A program made the position numbers and the translations under genes. Positions 24,609 to 37,176 of a stretch of 64,000 bases of DNA are shown in pieces (position 1 is the first letter of the stretch; every line of letters starts with the position of its first letter). The DNA is from Filosporella fistucella (taxonomy: Eukaryota > Ascomycota > Leotiomycetes > Helotiales): NCBI GenBank assembly GCA_030077755.1, contig JAQJZZ010000008.1, forward strand, positions 3,286,001 through 3,350,000. Reading direction: 5' to 3'. The notes under the pieces were generated by a model, which worked only from the letters and a program-made list of their open reading frames with translations, was not told the DNA's origin and ran no database searches.

Positions 24609-27600
24609 ATGTGTTCACATGGCTCCCACTCTGCGAATGGTGACCAACACCTAGACTCAGGAATGGTATATCCTTTACGAGTGCAAGGTCCGGTGCCCAA
24701 GCGTGTTACGGGTCTCTACAAGAAGCGTCTAGTCAATTTCTTCAGTGAAGGGCAATGGGACAAAGTCAACCTCCTCGCGTAAGTTCGATCCTCTGCTCTC
24801 ACGAATGGCGATTGCTAATATATTAGAACAGTGTTCTAGCTGATGCAAAACATTCTGGTCCAGAAAATATCAAGCTCTCCGTGTGGCATGCTCCAGCCAC
24901 AACTCGGCCCACCTTCCAAGGAGCTACAAAATTATCAAACCTCTTTGAAGAGACTTCTACCGGCCAGTCTTTTGGACCTTCGTGGACAACCCATTGGTTC
25001 AAGGCTAATCTCACAGTTCCCAAAGAGCTTTGTGACGAGAATAGAATTGTCGAATTACACTGGGATTGCGGCAATGAAGCAACAGTCTGGACTGAGCAGG
25101 GCGAGCCCTTGCAAGGGCTAACAGGAAGAGGAGAACGAGTCGAATGGATTCTTCCGCAATCGTTCAAAGATGGCAAAACGCACGTATTGTACCTGGAAAT
25201 GGCGTGCAATGGCATGTTTGGAAATGGTCCGGGACGACCCATATTCAAAAATAATGCAGGAGGTGACTCTATCCAACCACCTGATCCCGAAAAGCACTTC
25301 CAGCTCTCCAAAGCAGAACTCGTAGCTCCAAACATGCAGGCTCGTATGCTCCATGTAGATTTTCAGATTATTCACGATGCGGCTATGGAGCTTTCAGAGG
25401 ACTCGTGGGAACAGCATGAGGCGTTGAATATTGCATCCAGGATAATTGATGAGTTTAATGCTGCAGATAAGAGCTCTATCGATAGATGTAGAAAGATTGC
25501 AGAACAGTATCTCGGATCGGATATCAACACGGAAAAAGTCTACGGGAAAATTGATGACAATAAGCCAACTGTGTTTGCTATTGGTCACTGCCATATTGAT
25601 ACGTGCTGGTTATGGCCATGGGCAGAGACTAGGCGCAAGGTTGTCCGATCTTGGTCAAATCAGTGTGATCTCATGGACCGTTACCCCGAACTCAATTTTG
25701 CTTGTTCACAAGCTCAACAGGTATGTAATTATACGTTTACTACCAAACAAAATTGAGAGAAGAGGCACTCACTGAGTCCAAAAATTAGTTCAAATGGCTG
25801 AAAGAGGACTACCCCTCAGCATGGGAGCGCGTAAAATCCAAGGTAAAATCCGGACAATTCCATCCCATCGGTGGTTCCTGGGTTGAGCACGACACCAATC
25901 TCCCGAACGGCGAATCTCTGGTTCGACAATTCCTGTACGGGCAGCGATTCTTCGAAAAGGAATTCGGGTCTCGCTCAACGACTTGTTGGCTGCCTGACAC
26001 ATTTGGATTCTCGAGTCAGATGCCTCAGCTTTGTCGCCAGGCTGGCATGAGTCGCTTTCTCACTCAGAAGCCGTGCTTCAATAGCGTCAATGACTTGCCG
26101 CATACAAGCTTTAATTGGTAAGTTATTTCCACGCATCTCATCAATGTAATTCTCTAACTGAATTAGGGTGGCTCTCGATGGGAGCCAAGTGCTATGTCAC
26201 ATGCCACCAGCGAGGACATATTGCTCTGAAGCAAGCTTTGGCGATATCAAGCGCAGTATCTCAAACCACAGGTCGCTTGACCAAGACAACACCGCTCTGA
26301 TAGCGGTAAGTATCCCCTTCCGTTGCCCTCTTATACTTTCGATAGACAGCTGCTGACGGCAATCGTGCAGTTTGGGAAAGGTGACGGAGGTGGTGGTCCC
26401 ACATGGCAGCACATGGAAAGACTCCGACGTATTCGAGGCATGTCCGACACAGTGGGCCAGGTCCCACGTGTACACTCAGGAGGCACGGTCGATGAATTCT
26501 TCGATCGTCTCCAGAAGAAGAGCAGCTCGTTAGTTACTTGGTACGGCGAGCTTTATTTTGAACTCCACCGTGGTGTGTACACCACTCAGGCAAATACCAA
26601 ATTGAATAATCGGAGGGCGGAGTTTTTGCTGCGAGATATTGAATTACTTGCTACTATCGCCTCGATACAAGATAGTTCATACCAGTATCCTAAGAAACAG
26701 ATTGATGAGATGTGGGAGGGTGTACTTCTATGTCAATTTCATGACTGTCTTCCCGGAACTGCGATCAAGATGTGCTACGATGATTCTGACCAGGTAAGTT
26801 GTTAACGCTATGAATAAGTACCTAAGTATCTGACAATGACACCAGATCTACGCCAATGTCTATAAATTAGGCAATGCTGTGCTGGAGGAGATATATTTAT
26901 TGCTAGGATTGACGGAGTTGAAAGAAGGAATCAAGCCAGTCTCGCAGAATCTGGTGACATTGAACACCCTATCATGGCCTCGAAACGAGCATATAAACAC
27001 CAGCGATTCCGAGGGAGTCACGACTTCTGTGCTAGCCTCAGGTTCAGGCAGTTTACTTTCAGTCAAAGAAATCTCTACCGAGCAGGAAAGACTCGTTACT
27101 GTGGAGGAACTTGCACCGGGTATATTTCAGCTCCAGAACAGCCAACTAACGGCAGTAGTGGAGGCAGGCTGCGTCACGTCTATCTTCGATCGAACAAGCA
27201 AACGCGAAGTTCTCTCAGGCAAAGCCAACAACTATGTCATCTTCGATGACAAGCCTATCTATTGGCAAGCTTGGGATGTTGAAGTCTACCACCTCGAGAC
27301 TCGACAGGAGTTACCATCCTCCACCACAAAGATTCTTGAAAACAAGCCTTATCGTGTTAGCCTTGTCACCGAGACCAAGATTAGCGATCTCAGCTCCATC
27401 CGCACTGTGATCTCGCTATCAGCTGCATTTGACGGCGATGAGAATCACCCACGCAAACAGTCTTCTGTAGAATTTACTGCAGACATCGAATGGCGCGAGA
27501 CAATGAAATTCCTCAAAGTCGAATTTCCAGTCGATGTTCGAAGTAACGAAGCTTCATACGAGACCTCCTTTGGCATCACAAAGCGACCTACACACTACAA

Positions 27601-28243
27601 CACTTCCTGGGACACAGCCAAATTCGAAGTCTGCAGTCACAAATTCGCCGATCTCTCTGAGTACAATTATGGAGTTTCTATTCTTAATGATAGCAAATAT
27701 GGTTTTGCGACTGTAGGGGATGTGATGCGCTTGTCGCTTCTACGTGCACCAAAGGCGCCGGATGATACAGCGGATATGGGACGCCATCATATTCGTTGGG
27801 CTATCCTGCCCCATCAAGGCGAGCTGGGACCTGTGACTGTGAGAGCAGCGTTTGAGTTTAATAACCCGATGAGAGTATTCGAGATATCAGATCCGGTGTC
27901 ATCTTTGGTATCAACACATCCCATCTCGCTGCGTGGAGACCAGAATCTTATTTTGGACGCCATCAAGAGAGGTGAAGACGATGCTGATATGTTGGGAGAA
28001 GCTTCTATTGTGAATGGAATGGAAACACGAGGCAAGAGTGTCGTTATCCGTATTTATGATGCGCTTGGAGGGAGGGGGAAGGGGATAGTTTCTTCTGTGT
28101 GGAAGATTAGTAAGGTCTACAAAACGAATCTGTTGGAGGATGAGGAGGAAGAGATTCCTCTTCTTAGCGCAGAAAACAATTCTGAGTTCGAAGTGGATTT
28201 ACGGCCGTTCGAGATTACGACTTATAAGCTGTGGGTAGTTTGA
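24609..28243 (+). CDS. AMS1: GH38 alpha-mannosidase (AMS1-like, cytosolic/vacuolar)
   Basis: Six exons: 24609-24778, 24832-25720, 25789-26117, 26167-26305, 26371-26793 and 26846-28243, 1,115 residues, close to the size of yeast vacuolar Ams1. It trims alpha-linked mannose from free oligosaccharides and glycans during turnover. There is no signal peptide, as expected for the Ams1 class. The GH38 core begins with [16 protein letters not shown], whose His and Asp bind the catalytic zinc. The nucleophile Asp is in [15 protein letters not shown]. The middle helical domain holds [10 protein letters not shown] and the C-terminal beta domain is complete. Conserved motifs span introns 2 ([14 protein letters not shown]) and 3 (FNW/VALDG), so the structure is well supported. 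Confidence 0.94.
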
Positions 28244-29204
28244 GCTGCTAGTTTGTAGTGTAAGACGGCGCTTCACAGTCATTATTAAAGATGTTGACAG
28301 GTCTATATACAACAAGTGACATAATCTTTTGAGGCACTTCTTCCATCAAGCTCGAGGATATCTTTGTGCCTTTGTTCTTTCAACTTCTTCGCAATAGCTT
28401 GACATGCTACTCTCGCCAACGTCTTTACTTATCTTTTTCCTCGCCCACCTAAACAAAGGTTTTACCACTACTCAGCCCCTTCATCCCCGAAGCCATTCTG
28501 TCAAGCTTCACGATTACTATCACAACTTACCCTTCCATTACCACGATTCCTACCTGTATATTTCGCTCAGATAAACACCACGAATCCATCTTGCTCAAAC
28601 CTCTGCTTAGAAATAAAGATTTGACTTCTTACACACGCATCCGAGATCCGGTAGAACTGTGCACCAATCACCGCTCAGATACTTCACGCAGCTAATGCGG
28701 ATGAATTACAAGATATTGTTCCGTGGGGAGTCAAGCATAGGCCAAGTGTAGGCGAAACAATGCCAATGTTACAGAACTTTCTTACTTTGGACGACAGGCC
28801 TCGCTTAGGGTGCTGATGGCACCTTTCACGGGTTGGAGATGACGAGGCTTAGGGGCTTGTAACTACAAAATATCTTGGGAGGTATCCTTAAACCAGTGAA
28901 CGCAAAATTCCACATCTTGGTGTTCGTCCCGTGTCCTAGGTATTACAACGCCTTCGGCAGTGGGGGTAAGGAGAAGGATGTCGGGAACACAGCTTCCAGA
29001 TACCAAGCCTTGGTTATAAGCACCAAGCTTTTCGGCAGCTGCCAATCGAGTACTGAATTCGAGGTGATATATATGTAAATAGAGCGAAAAGTACTTCGAC
29101 TTGGTCCAGCTACACTGTTGAGCAGTTCGTTTCATTCATTAATTTCGCAGCAATTTTTGTTTTGCTTTCTTACTCTCGTTCAATCATCAACAGTCTAGTT
29201 CATA
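28244..29204. other. Intergenic region
   Basis: No gene supported. A TATATATGTAA stretch near 29067 could be the core promoter of the CHRD gene that starts at 29205. Confidence 0.45.
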
Positions 29205-29957
29205 ATGAAGACTGTTTCCATTTCTTCTATTGCTAGCCTGGCGCTCAGCACATTCATCGTCCCTAGTTCAGCAATTCCATTGAATGTTGATACTGGAAGT
29301 GGAGCTCTTGCACTCACACTCAATATCAATCTGGGCCAGGATATCATTGGGGCAGGTGCTGTGGGAGGACAACAATTATTCGCATTCAGCTCGACACAAT
29401 TCATCCAAGCTGTCCCTGAACAAGTCGTCAATGGCACGACACCAACTGTAAGTCTTCAGGAATCTACCTTTTCCATCCTAAGACAAAAGCTCGTGAAGCA
29501 GACTCGCGACTGTGCTCATAATCCGTTTTTCAGAACAGTTCTTATCCAAGTTAACTTTCTCGTTCCATAGGGCGGTCTAGCCGGCGCTACAGGAACATTC
29601 AACTTCGGCATCCACAGCGCCTTAAACATGATCTGCTACAACATCACTCTTCTGAACTTCCAAGGGGAGTTCTCATCCCCAGCCACAACAGCAACACATA
29701 TCCACGAAGCAGCTCTTGGTGCCTCCGGGCCGCCTCGAATCGCATTCCCGAATCCAGAGCCTCTCAATGGCAATCCAGCTGTTAGAAACAGTGCAGGATG
29801 TCTTAAAGGTCCTTTTACTACTGGGGTGATGGTCGAAGGTGTTGATTCAGGGGAAGGATTTCATGTTGATAAGATTGAGGCTAATCCTGCGGCTTTCATG
29901 GCGGATACGCATTCAAGTTTGGCTCTGGCTGGAGCGGTGAGAGGGCAGCTTGCTTGA
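29205..29957 (+). CDS. Secreted CHRD-domain-like protein
   Basis: Two exons, 29205-29447 and 29571-29957 (123-nt intron with GTAAGT donor), 209 residues. It begins with a signal peptide (MKTVSISSIASLALSTFIV) followed by a short segment. The rest resembles the CHRD fold found in chordin and many fungal secreted proteins: TGTFNFGIHSALNMICYNIT, THIHEAALGASGPP, an AGCLKGPF-like turn and a terminal ALAGAVRGQL. Most CHRD proteins of this type in fungi have no known activity; a cell-wall or extracellular role is inference. Both splice sites are clear and the frame is kept. Confidence 0.8.
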
Positions 29958-31504
29958 GGTTGAGGAAGATTTTTGATGTTATGTATTAGCAAATGTTTAA
30001 TATGACTCTTGACGAGTGATGCTGAAGGCTGATCCCATTCATGCCTTGGGATTCAATGGTCCCCTCATTTTGCGTTCCGGAATCGCATCGTCTCTTTCAT
30101 ACCTTTCATCCAATAGTCAAGCTTACTAGTTTTCCGTCAGGATGATACTGATTGCTAGACAAAAGGGAGGGTAGGGCAGGACGTAGCCGGGATTGATGGG
30201 TCAGGAGAGAGTGGTATGTTTGTGTCGTGCTTTTTCACTTATGAGTCGTTGGTTTGTGCATTTGGCTGTACAAGTGGCGGTTTGACTGCAGTGATAATTA
30301 TGTCATTTTCCCTTCTTTTGTTCTTCTAGAAACATCTTCTGCATTAGGTTTGCTCTTTCCTTGCTACTTACTAAATCCGGATAGAATGTAGTTCACATTA
30401 AAGTCGGCGTGCAGGTTCCTGCCGCTGCATTGCCTGGTCTGGAGTTGCCTTGTCTGCCTATCCAATGAGTTTGAAATACTTTTGTCTTTTTTTAATATAG
30501 CTGTGTCTCTTTTCTTGACGTAGTCATGGAGTGAGGCGTTGCTGTGAGACTGGAACGCCTCCTTCCATCCGAAATAGCGTTGCCAAGCCCTTACCGTTAG
30601 ATACACCTCCCGGAACTTCGATAATCTACAACTGCCACGCTCCATAACTATAATTTAGATGGGACTGGATCTGGGGTTAAGTCTTGACTCCCGATTTTAA
30701 GACGTATCGGGGATTTCCAACACGAGGGGCAGTTTATTGTTCATTCGAATCATGGTATTAGTATGCTATCCGGCGAGGAATGCTCCAAGCCCGCAAGAAA
30801 AGTCGCAATGCACGTCCTAAAATGGCTGAAATTGGTCGAAGTCGAAAGTTCGGCTTATTTTGACACGAAACGCTCTAGCCTTGGGTTCTGATGAGTCGCT
30901 CCCGGGGTATAAACTTCAAAAAGGATTGCGTTCACACACTCTTTTGTCAATCAACAAACTTTACGTGTCTATTTTTGCGTTGCTATTCTTCCTCTGATTC
31001 AAGTTTGGAAGCGTCGCTTCTGTCACTCGCTTTGATTTCTATTATCTTGTTATCTTCTGATCGGTCTGAACTCCCGTTATGTCACTTCAGATCTTCTTAC
31101 TGGCCATCGCCAAAGTAAGCAAGGGATAATACGAGTTGCATTTGTCCAACCACAATTCAACCCGTCGAAAATTCTCCTAAAAACATCCCGCCTGCACCAT
31201 CACCAGATCAAACATCAATGTTTGCTCCGATTTATAGTTATTTTGGGCTCATGAGATGCATGGCGTGACGGGATGGCGGAGATTTCAGCACATGACTTGC
31301 ATAGCCGAGATAACTGCATATGCAGTCTGCTCGTATTCTCAGTGCCGAGTCACGCCTTTATGGTGGCTGGCATGTCCTCAAGACTATAAATGCTATTGCT
31401 GCTGATCCAGAGTAAGAGATTTTTCAATCAAGACAGTTATTCTATACATTTCCAAACAAAACTATTCAATTACATCGAAAACACTTTATACTACCATCAG
31501 CACA
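29958..31504. other. Intergenic region with TATA box for the next gene
   Basis: About 1.5 kb with no supportable gene; frames at 30364-30645 (minus) and 30891-31118 (plus) have no family, signal or intron support. TATAAA at about 31385, some 120 bp upstream of the next start codon, is a likely TATA box. Confidence 0.45.
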
Positions 31505-32128
31505 ATGCTTCCAACAACACTTCTTTGTCTTCTTGCTGCAACGACAGTCACTGCTCTCCCTCTTGCTGAATCAGAAGTAGACCTTGACAAACGAATCTGT
31601 GGCTCCATTAATATGCCCACAACCCTCATCCAACTCAAACAAAATGCACCTGATACCTCTTCTCCGAACACTGCCCGTACCGATAGCTCTGTCCTCATCT
31701 ATCAAGACGTCAGCATGCCAGGCAATGTAGTTGGCAACAAAGTTAACGAATTGGTTGCTTTTACTGGCCCAGTCGGTGCATATGGGTGTCAACTAGGGAT
31801 GACATTCCCTTCAGACTACCATTTCTCTCCTTACTCTGGAGCTGGATCAGCTCCACTCAATGTCTATGTTGTTCCTGAACCACTTCCTTCTGCTCCTACT
31901 TGGAATAATATTCAAAAAGGAACACTGTTCGGGACAGTTACCCCACAAGCTGGAATGAGCTCTGTGATCAATTCCAAGGCTTGTCCAACAGCCGCTGAAG
32001 GAGGATTGGCGTTTTTGTTTACATATGCGGACTGGGTTACCCAACCAGCTAGTATTGGATGGACAGAATACATCAATGCTCTAAATGGAGCTGGACTGAG
32101 AGGCATTTACTTGAGTTATAACTGCTAA
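31505..32128 (+). CDS. Secreted But2-like protein with Kex2-type propeptide
   Basis: Single exon, 207 residues. A signal peptide (MLPTTLLCLLAATTVTALP) is followed by a short acidic propeptide ending in Lys-Arg at residues 29-30, a Kex2 site that would release a mature chain starting ICGS. The mature part resembles the But2 C-terminal domain of fungal secreted proteins: a GCQLGMTFPSDYHFSP block, a hydrophobic VYVVP strand, an ACP motif and a terminal Cys (LSYNC). Five Cys are visible in the mature part. Biochemical function of these proteins is not known. It is well expressed by appearance (TATA box, no introns). The family call is by motif pattern and moderately secure. Confidence 0.72.
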   Translation: MLPTTLLCLLAATTVTALPLAESEVDLDKRICGSINMPTTLIQLKQNAPDTSSPNTARTDSSVLIYQDVSMPGNVVGNKVNELVAFTGPVGAYGCQLGMTFPSDYHFSPYSGAGSAPLNVYVVPEPLPSAPTWNNIQKGTLFGTVTPQAGMSSVINSKACPTAAEGGLAFLFTYADWVTQPASIGWTEYINALNGAGLRGIYLSYNC

Positions 32129-32435
32129 GGGGACCACATGGGCGGAGTCATTAGGCGTTTATCACGTGGAATTTAGTCAATGAATTCAGTCTTTGTATTA
32201 TTCGAAACATGGATTTTTCAGTTCAATTCACCGTCTCGCTTATTCCCTTTAAAATAATGCTTCGTGAGATCGATTTCTTCAAAACTTTGCAAAACGCGCA
32301 TTCATGAGACGCCGCAACCTATTCGTGCGCACCATCCTGCTTCCACATCTGAAGCTGTCGCCGCAACCGCTACAGCCTCTAACTCACATAAGCGCATACA
32401 ATTGCTCTCTGCAGATAACATTGATCTTGCTCAAG
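32129..32435. other. Short intergenic region
   Basis: 3' flank of the But2-like gene and upstream of the orphan at 32436. In-frame codons extend upstream from 32436 to 32304 but without a better start, so this is treated as 5' leader. Confidence 0.4.
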
Positions 32436-33708
32436 ATGTCTCGATCTTCCAAGAGGAATGCCTCTGGATACCTCCAAGATGTTCGTTCAGATCGGCAGAA
32501 GGACTATGTTGCGCACCGTGCTATGAACTGGGTTAAGAAGGAGCGTCCATCAGAGTATGGGGAAGAAATTTTAGCAGGAGTGGAAGTACCAAATTCTTGG
32601 CAAGAGATAAAGGCGATGACTGAGTGAGTCTTTTCTTCTTAAAACCTCCTTCCTTCTCAACGACACGATGTCATGCTATCCTATGCGCACGACATGACTA
32701 ACATCATACAGATCCTCAGAAGACTCCATGACTACATTATATGCGCCCATCAAGCACATCGCATTTACTATCCACGACGAACTCCTGGTCCAGGCCTTTT
32801 CAAACTCCTCTCGATATTCTCGTCCACCATCCGGCGTCATCCCCATGAAAGGCGAACAACCCATCTTCATCGAAGCATGGGTCAACTTCCTCTACCTACG
32901 CACAATCGATGGCTCTCAACTCTCCAAGCGCGGCTGGTCTTTGAGCTCTCTCATCCATCTCTACATTTTCAGTTGGCGCAATGGTATTTCCGATCTAATG
33001 TTTCACGTCATGGATCGAATTCAAGACTTTCTCTTCATGTACAGAAAGAAACCCACTCCTATGAATCATCACCACTTCGCACTCATATTTGGTAACCTTC
33101 GACAAGGAGTTATGCTTCGTTTCTTTGCTGTTGCGCTCTGGGCTTATGAGTATGGCAAAGAACATTTCAATTGTAAACCCCAACAAAATCCTGCAGATGA
33201 GAAGCAGATTTCAATGTTTCTTCATACGTATGGGGTCAAGAGGGAGTGGGAAATGCACTTGGAAAAGTGTGAGAGATATATTAGAAAGGAGAGAGAGCCG
33301 TGGAGACGAGGAAAGGGGGGCTTCCCGAAGTGCTATTTCCATGGACATAAGGATGAGGTCGAGGCTTTCCTTTGTCAGTCGAAGTTGAGTACTGGAGAGT
33401 GTGAAGAAGAGGATTCCAGCGAAAATGAGATGGAAGACGAGAATGGAGACGAAGACATCAGCAGGAGCAATGCGGATCAGACCGACTCGTCCTCAACACT
33501 CAGTTCCCAGAATGAGGAATGGTATGGCTTCAGCAGCGATGAGGAGGGCACAAATGATCAGAAGACCAAGATGGCTCAAGGTGTCGAGATTGGCGAGAGC
33601 GATGATGATACACCGAGCAGCACGAACAGCGCAAGCATCGAGTTTGAGGGTATTGCAATGCCTGCCACCTCGAACAATTTGAATACACCAAATAGCAAGA
33701 CGTTTTGA
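32436..33708 (+). CDS. Hypothetical BTB-associated-like fungal protein with acidic tail
   Basis: Two exons, 32436-32623 and 32712-33708, 394 residues. The 88-nt intron (GTGAGT donor, CTAAC branch point) keeps the frame. I do not recognise the family with certainty. The middle region contains GVIPMKGEQP, FIEAWVNFLYLRTI and a helical stretch, a layout seen in fungal BTB/POZ-like orphan proteins. From about residue 290 it turns into a disordered Ser/Glu/Asp-rich tail. There is no signal peptide or membrane span, so it is probably intracellular. An upstream in-frame ATG at 32304 would add 44 Leu-rich residues; 32436 (MSRSSKRNASG) is preferred. Confidence 0.7.
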
Positions 33709-34059
33709 GGAAGATCCAGATGAGATATGTAGTAGTACTTTTTGTTTCCTCTTGAGATGGAAAGCTTTTCGAGTCGGACGTTCGTATCGAGGATGTCAAC
33801 ATGACCGGAGATGAAAGATAGCTTACGAATAAGCGATAAAGTCTTAAATTGATTTCCTAAAACCTTTACTTCATGCTCGTGAGAATAAACCGGCAGTGTA
33901 AGCTAAATTGTGAATTACTTCGTGATTGATGTTAGATCATGTGACCCAACAAGAAGAGAATCAAACGCCTTCCCACAATAACTCCTCGTATCTCACCATT
34001 CATCAAACTGCAAACCCTAACATCCCAACTCAATAAAACTCTCTCCCCCCTCCGAACTC
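33709..34059. other. Convergent intergenic region
   Basis: Between convergent 3' ends. Nothing recognisable beyond 3' flanking sequence. Confidence 0.45.
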
Positions 34060-35038
34060 TCAATTTCCCCTATAAGCGCCATCATACCCCGCCGCAACCC
34101 TCTCATCAACCCTCTTTTTCCTCTCCTCCTCCAATATCCTACTCTTCCTCTTCATCTCCATCTCGCTACTCAACTCCACCGGCTCACTCCCACCCATCTC
34201 AAAGACCGGCGTTCTAGAGAACCTCTTCTTCACCCAACTCATACTCATCCCACCCGTCTTCCTATCCCTCGATTCCTCAACCGGGTCCTCCAACCGAACC
34301 ACTCCTCTAGGTTTCCTCTTCCTCACCGCAAACCATATGAGTGCACTAATGCCCATCGTAGTCAAAACTGCAGCAATACTTATAATCCCCGCTCTAGTAC
34401 CTGGTCCCAGTCCTCCATCTCCATTTTCATCTAGAGAGGAAGAGCCGAACTCGTTGAAAGCGGGTGTATTTGTATTGGAAGGGAGAGAAGTAGGAGTTGA
34501 AGCAGAAGTTGGAGAAGTGGTAGGTGTATCGCATGTTCCGAAAGAGGATTGACAGCCTGTTCCACAGTAAGAGGTATTAGATCCACAGTAGCCTAACGAT
34601 GAACAGCAGTCGCCGAATTCGCTGGAGAGACAGGTGAGGTTGCTATTCGAGGTTGCGCCACAGGAACCGGTGGTGCTAATGCTTTGAATGTCGGCGGTGA
34701 AGCAAGTTCCGAAGGCGGATTGGCAGCCTGTGCTGCAGTACGCTGAGGTGTCACCTACGTATTGTAAGTATGGAAAGGGGATCAGGTGTGGATAATGGGA
34801 GATTTACCACAGAAGCCTTTTTCTGAGCAGCAGTTTCCGAAGGTGGAGGTCAGACATGTTGCATTGAAGTCTGAGTTATCGCCACAATTGCCGTCTATAC
34901 TTGTTGGATTGTCTTGACGGGTATCTAACCTATTTTCCATCAGTCTTAAACACCTCTCTGATTTCTGTCGTCAATAACTTACGATTGCGCAGCAATTCCT
35001 GTCACTAGTACGTAAACTGAAAATAAATGAAGCAACAT
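34060..35038 (-). CDS. Single-pass membrane protein with two chitin-binding (CBM18) domains
   Basis: Three exons in order 35038-34983, 34929-34808 and 34754-34060, 290 residues. A signal peptide (MLLHLFSVYVLVTGIAAQS) is followed by two hevein-like CBM18 modules. Each has the spaced Cys pattern with CCS, GFCG or GYCG, and a closing CxxGCQSxFGTC; module 1 is interrupted by the 53-nt second intron. A Thr/Ser/Pro stalk leads to one membrane span (AGIISIAAVLTTMGISALIWF), then RKRK and a ~90-residue charged cytoplasmic tail. Type I topology is therefore predicted: chitin binding outside, basic tail inside. Possible roles are anchoring membrane to wall chitin or sensing chitin; no kinase or other enzymatic domain is present. 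Confidence 0.85.
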
Positions 35039-37176
35039 AGTATCAAAAATCCAACCAAAATCTGCACCAGGCAGGCGAATCCAAAATTCCCTCCAAAATT
35101 GATCTCGTCCAAAATATCTCGAAGCCAAAAACAAGAAGAAAGATCCAGACCTTTTCCCAAAAGAAAGCAGAATCCCCATCTCTTCTACGCCCCCCTCATA
35201 ACCGTTTATCACGCATAGCCCTATGAGACATGCTGACCATAACAGCCAAGCTAGGATCTCGATACCAAATTCTTCTTTCTCATGCCTTGATATGATTGGA
35301 GAGACAATGCGACGTCGTGTCTCAGATCCTCTTTGGGGATGAGATGAACTGGGGTTGAAACACTGAGAGAGTACGGACGGACGATCCCGCTGTCAGAAAG
35401 ATGAGGGGCGTTTGTGGGTAGACCGCTAGGAAAGACGAGGAGAAGGGGTGGATGGGGTGTAGAATTGGAATAGAGGGAGAGAAGTATGAGTTGCAGGACT
35501 CGAAATGTAGAATTAATCTCGCTGCAGAGGATTAAAGTATTTGAGAGAAGTAATTGTGAGATTGAAAAGTCATGTTTTGAGGGTTTCATGATTGTCAGGG
35601 GGTTTGCGGCGAGGAATAGCTAAGCGAGGATAAGGTTGTGAAAAGGGAGGGCTCTTTGGAAAATAGCCGTCGTATAAACTAATAAGAAATCAAAACATTA
35701 ATAAAGCCTTGTCAAAGAGCAGAGTTCTACGATAGTATATCGTTCGTGTATTAAATCTCCATTGTATTCTTGTTCTCGTGTGTGAGTCGGGCAATGAAAT
35801 TGGGCGGGACGTCGATATTCAACAAGTTTGGTAGGTTTGGTGCACTACCTTAGACATCAATTACGACGGAAGAGGGGCACAGCATAAAAAGATGCCGCCT
35901 TACACCTCTTCCAATACGCAGGTATACATGCACCAGCTTTACTTCTGCATGTATGCTGGGCTTTGATGTGCAGAGAATTGGAAAAGCAAGAAGATTTTAC
36001 GCTCTCTCTTGACCAGATGTATTTGTTATTTTTGCCTAATACCTTATGTGACAGAATTTTTTTTTTCGATACAAGGCGTCTGAACAACAAACATCTAGAC
36101 CATTATAAGACCACTCATAGAATTTCTTCTACAGCATCCAGGAAGTCTTGGTATATGGCGGAGATTTATTTTGACTTCGAAAGTTTCAACAAAGTTCTGC
36201 GAGAATTATAAAACCCTAGCATCACCAGCTCTTCTTGCTCCATTTCACCTCTCCGGATGCTACAAAAAAGGCTAATAATGTTCAATGAGTGCGTCTAGGC
36301 CATCGTAAGTCATCCAAGTTCTGCAGCTGCCGCCCTGCTTGCCGAGGAGGATACAGCTACTCGACAACAGAGCACATCCCATGTCGAAGATGATTCTGTC
36401 TACTCTCAGAGTCTCAAAATCGAATCGTCAAGCAAAGAAATATTGTCTGTACTCGTCTAGAAGCGCTATATAGGCATTTACTGGGCCACAAGATTCAGCT
36501 AGTGGCAGGTGGCTATGCAAGATCCGACACCACATATAGTGTTTTCAGACGAAGTCTTTGGTTACGTTTGCTCTTTTCGAATGATGAGTGTCCAGTCCAG
36601 CCAGACGAGATGTAGTCATACTCTCTCATCACAAGATCAATTCACTCTATGCATACGAAGTATACAGAAAAATGTTTCCACCGGAGACTCGATAGTTTAC
36701 CCGCCCTGGCCAATTGGCGCAGTCGCTAAGGGGCCGGGTCAAAAGGGGGGCGTCTCGCTTATTCGTAGCTCTCATTTGATACAACAGAACCCATCCAACA
36801 TCAACAGCACATTTAATCTCTGTGCGTTTTTTCCCTTCGTTGGTAGCCCATTCAATCTACTGAATCTCCTTCACAGTTCTACGGCGTATGTTTTTGGGGG
36901 AATTTGTAGTGGCACGATCGAGAGTAACTTTGTTTCTTGGTAGCAAAATTCTTGCCAAGCAGGTATCTTCTCGAGATGGCATGTTTTGTTGCTGAAAATC
37001 CCGTCATGTGCGTTTCTTCATTGTAGGTACGGCGCAAGTTAGAAGAGATATGATAAAGAGGCCATTGCCATGAGCATGAAGTAAGAAATAGCAACTCATC
37101 TCACCACTTCGCCCTTCCTCTCAATCACTCAGCATCAAAACTTTTCACCATCTTACCAAAACTTTCCTCTCCAGCC
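35039..37176. other. Long gene-poor region
   Basis: About 2.1 kb. Frames here (e.g. 35251-35589 minus, 36509-36943 plus) show no domain, signal peptide or coherent splice structure. No RNA gene or transposon sequence recognised. Confidence 0.45.

Noticed and set aside
30364..30645. 93-codon minus-strand frame
   Set aside because: No recognisable domain and no supporting splice or promoter feature.
36509..36943. 144-codon plus-strand frame in the gene-poor region
   Set aside because: No signal peptide, domain, intron logic or start context; composition fits non-coding DNA.
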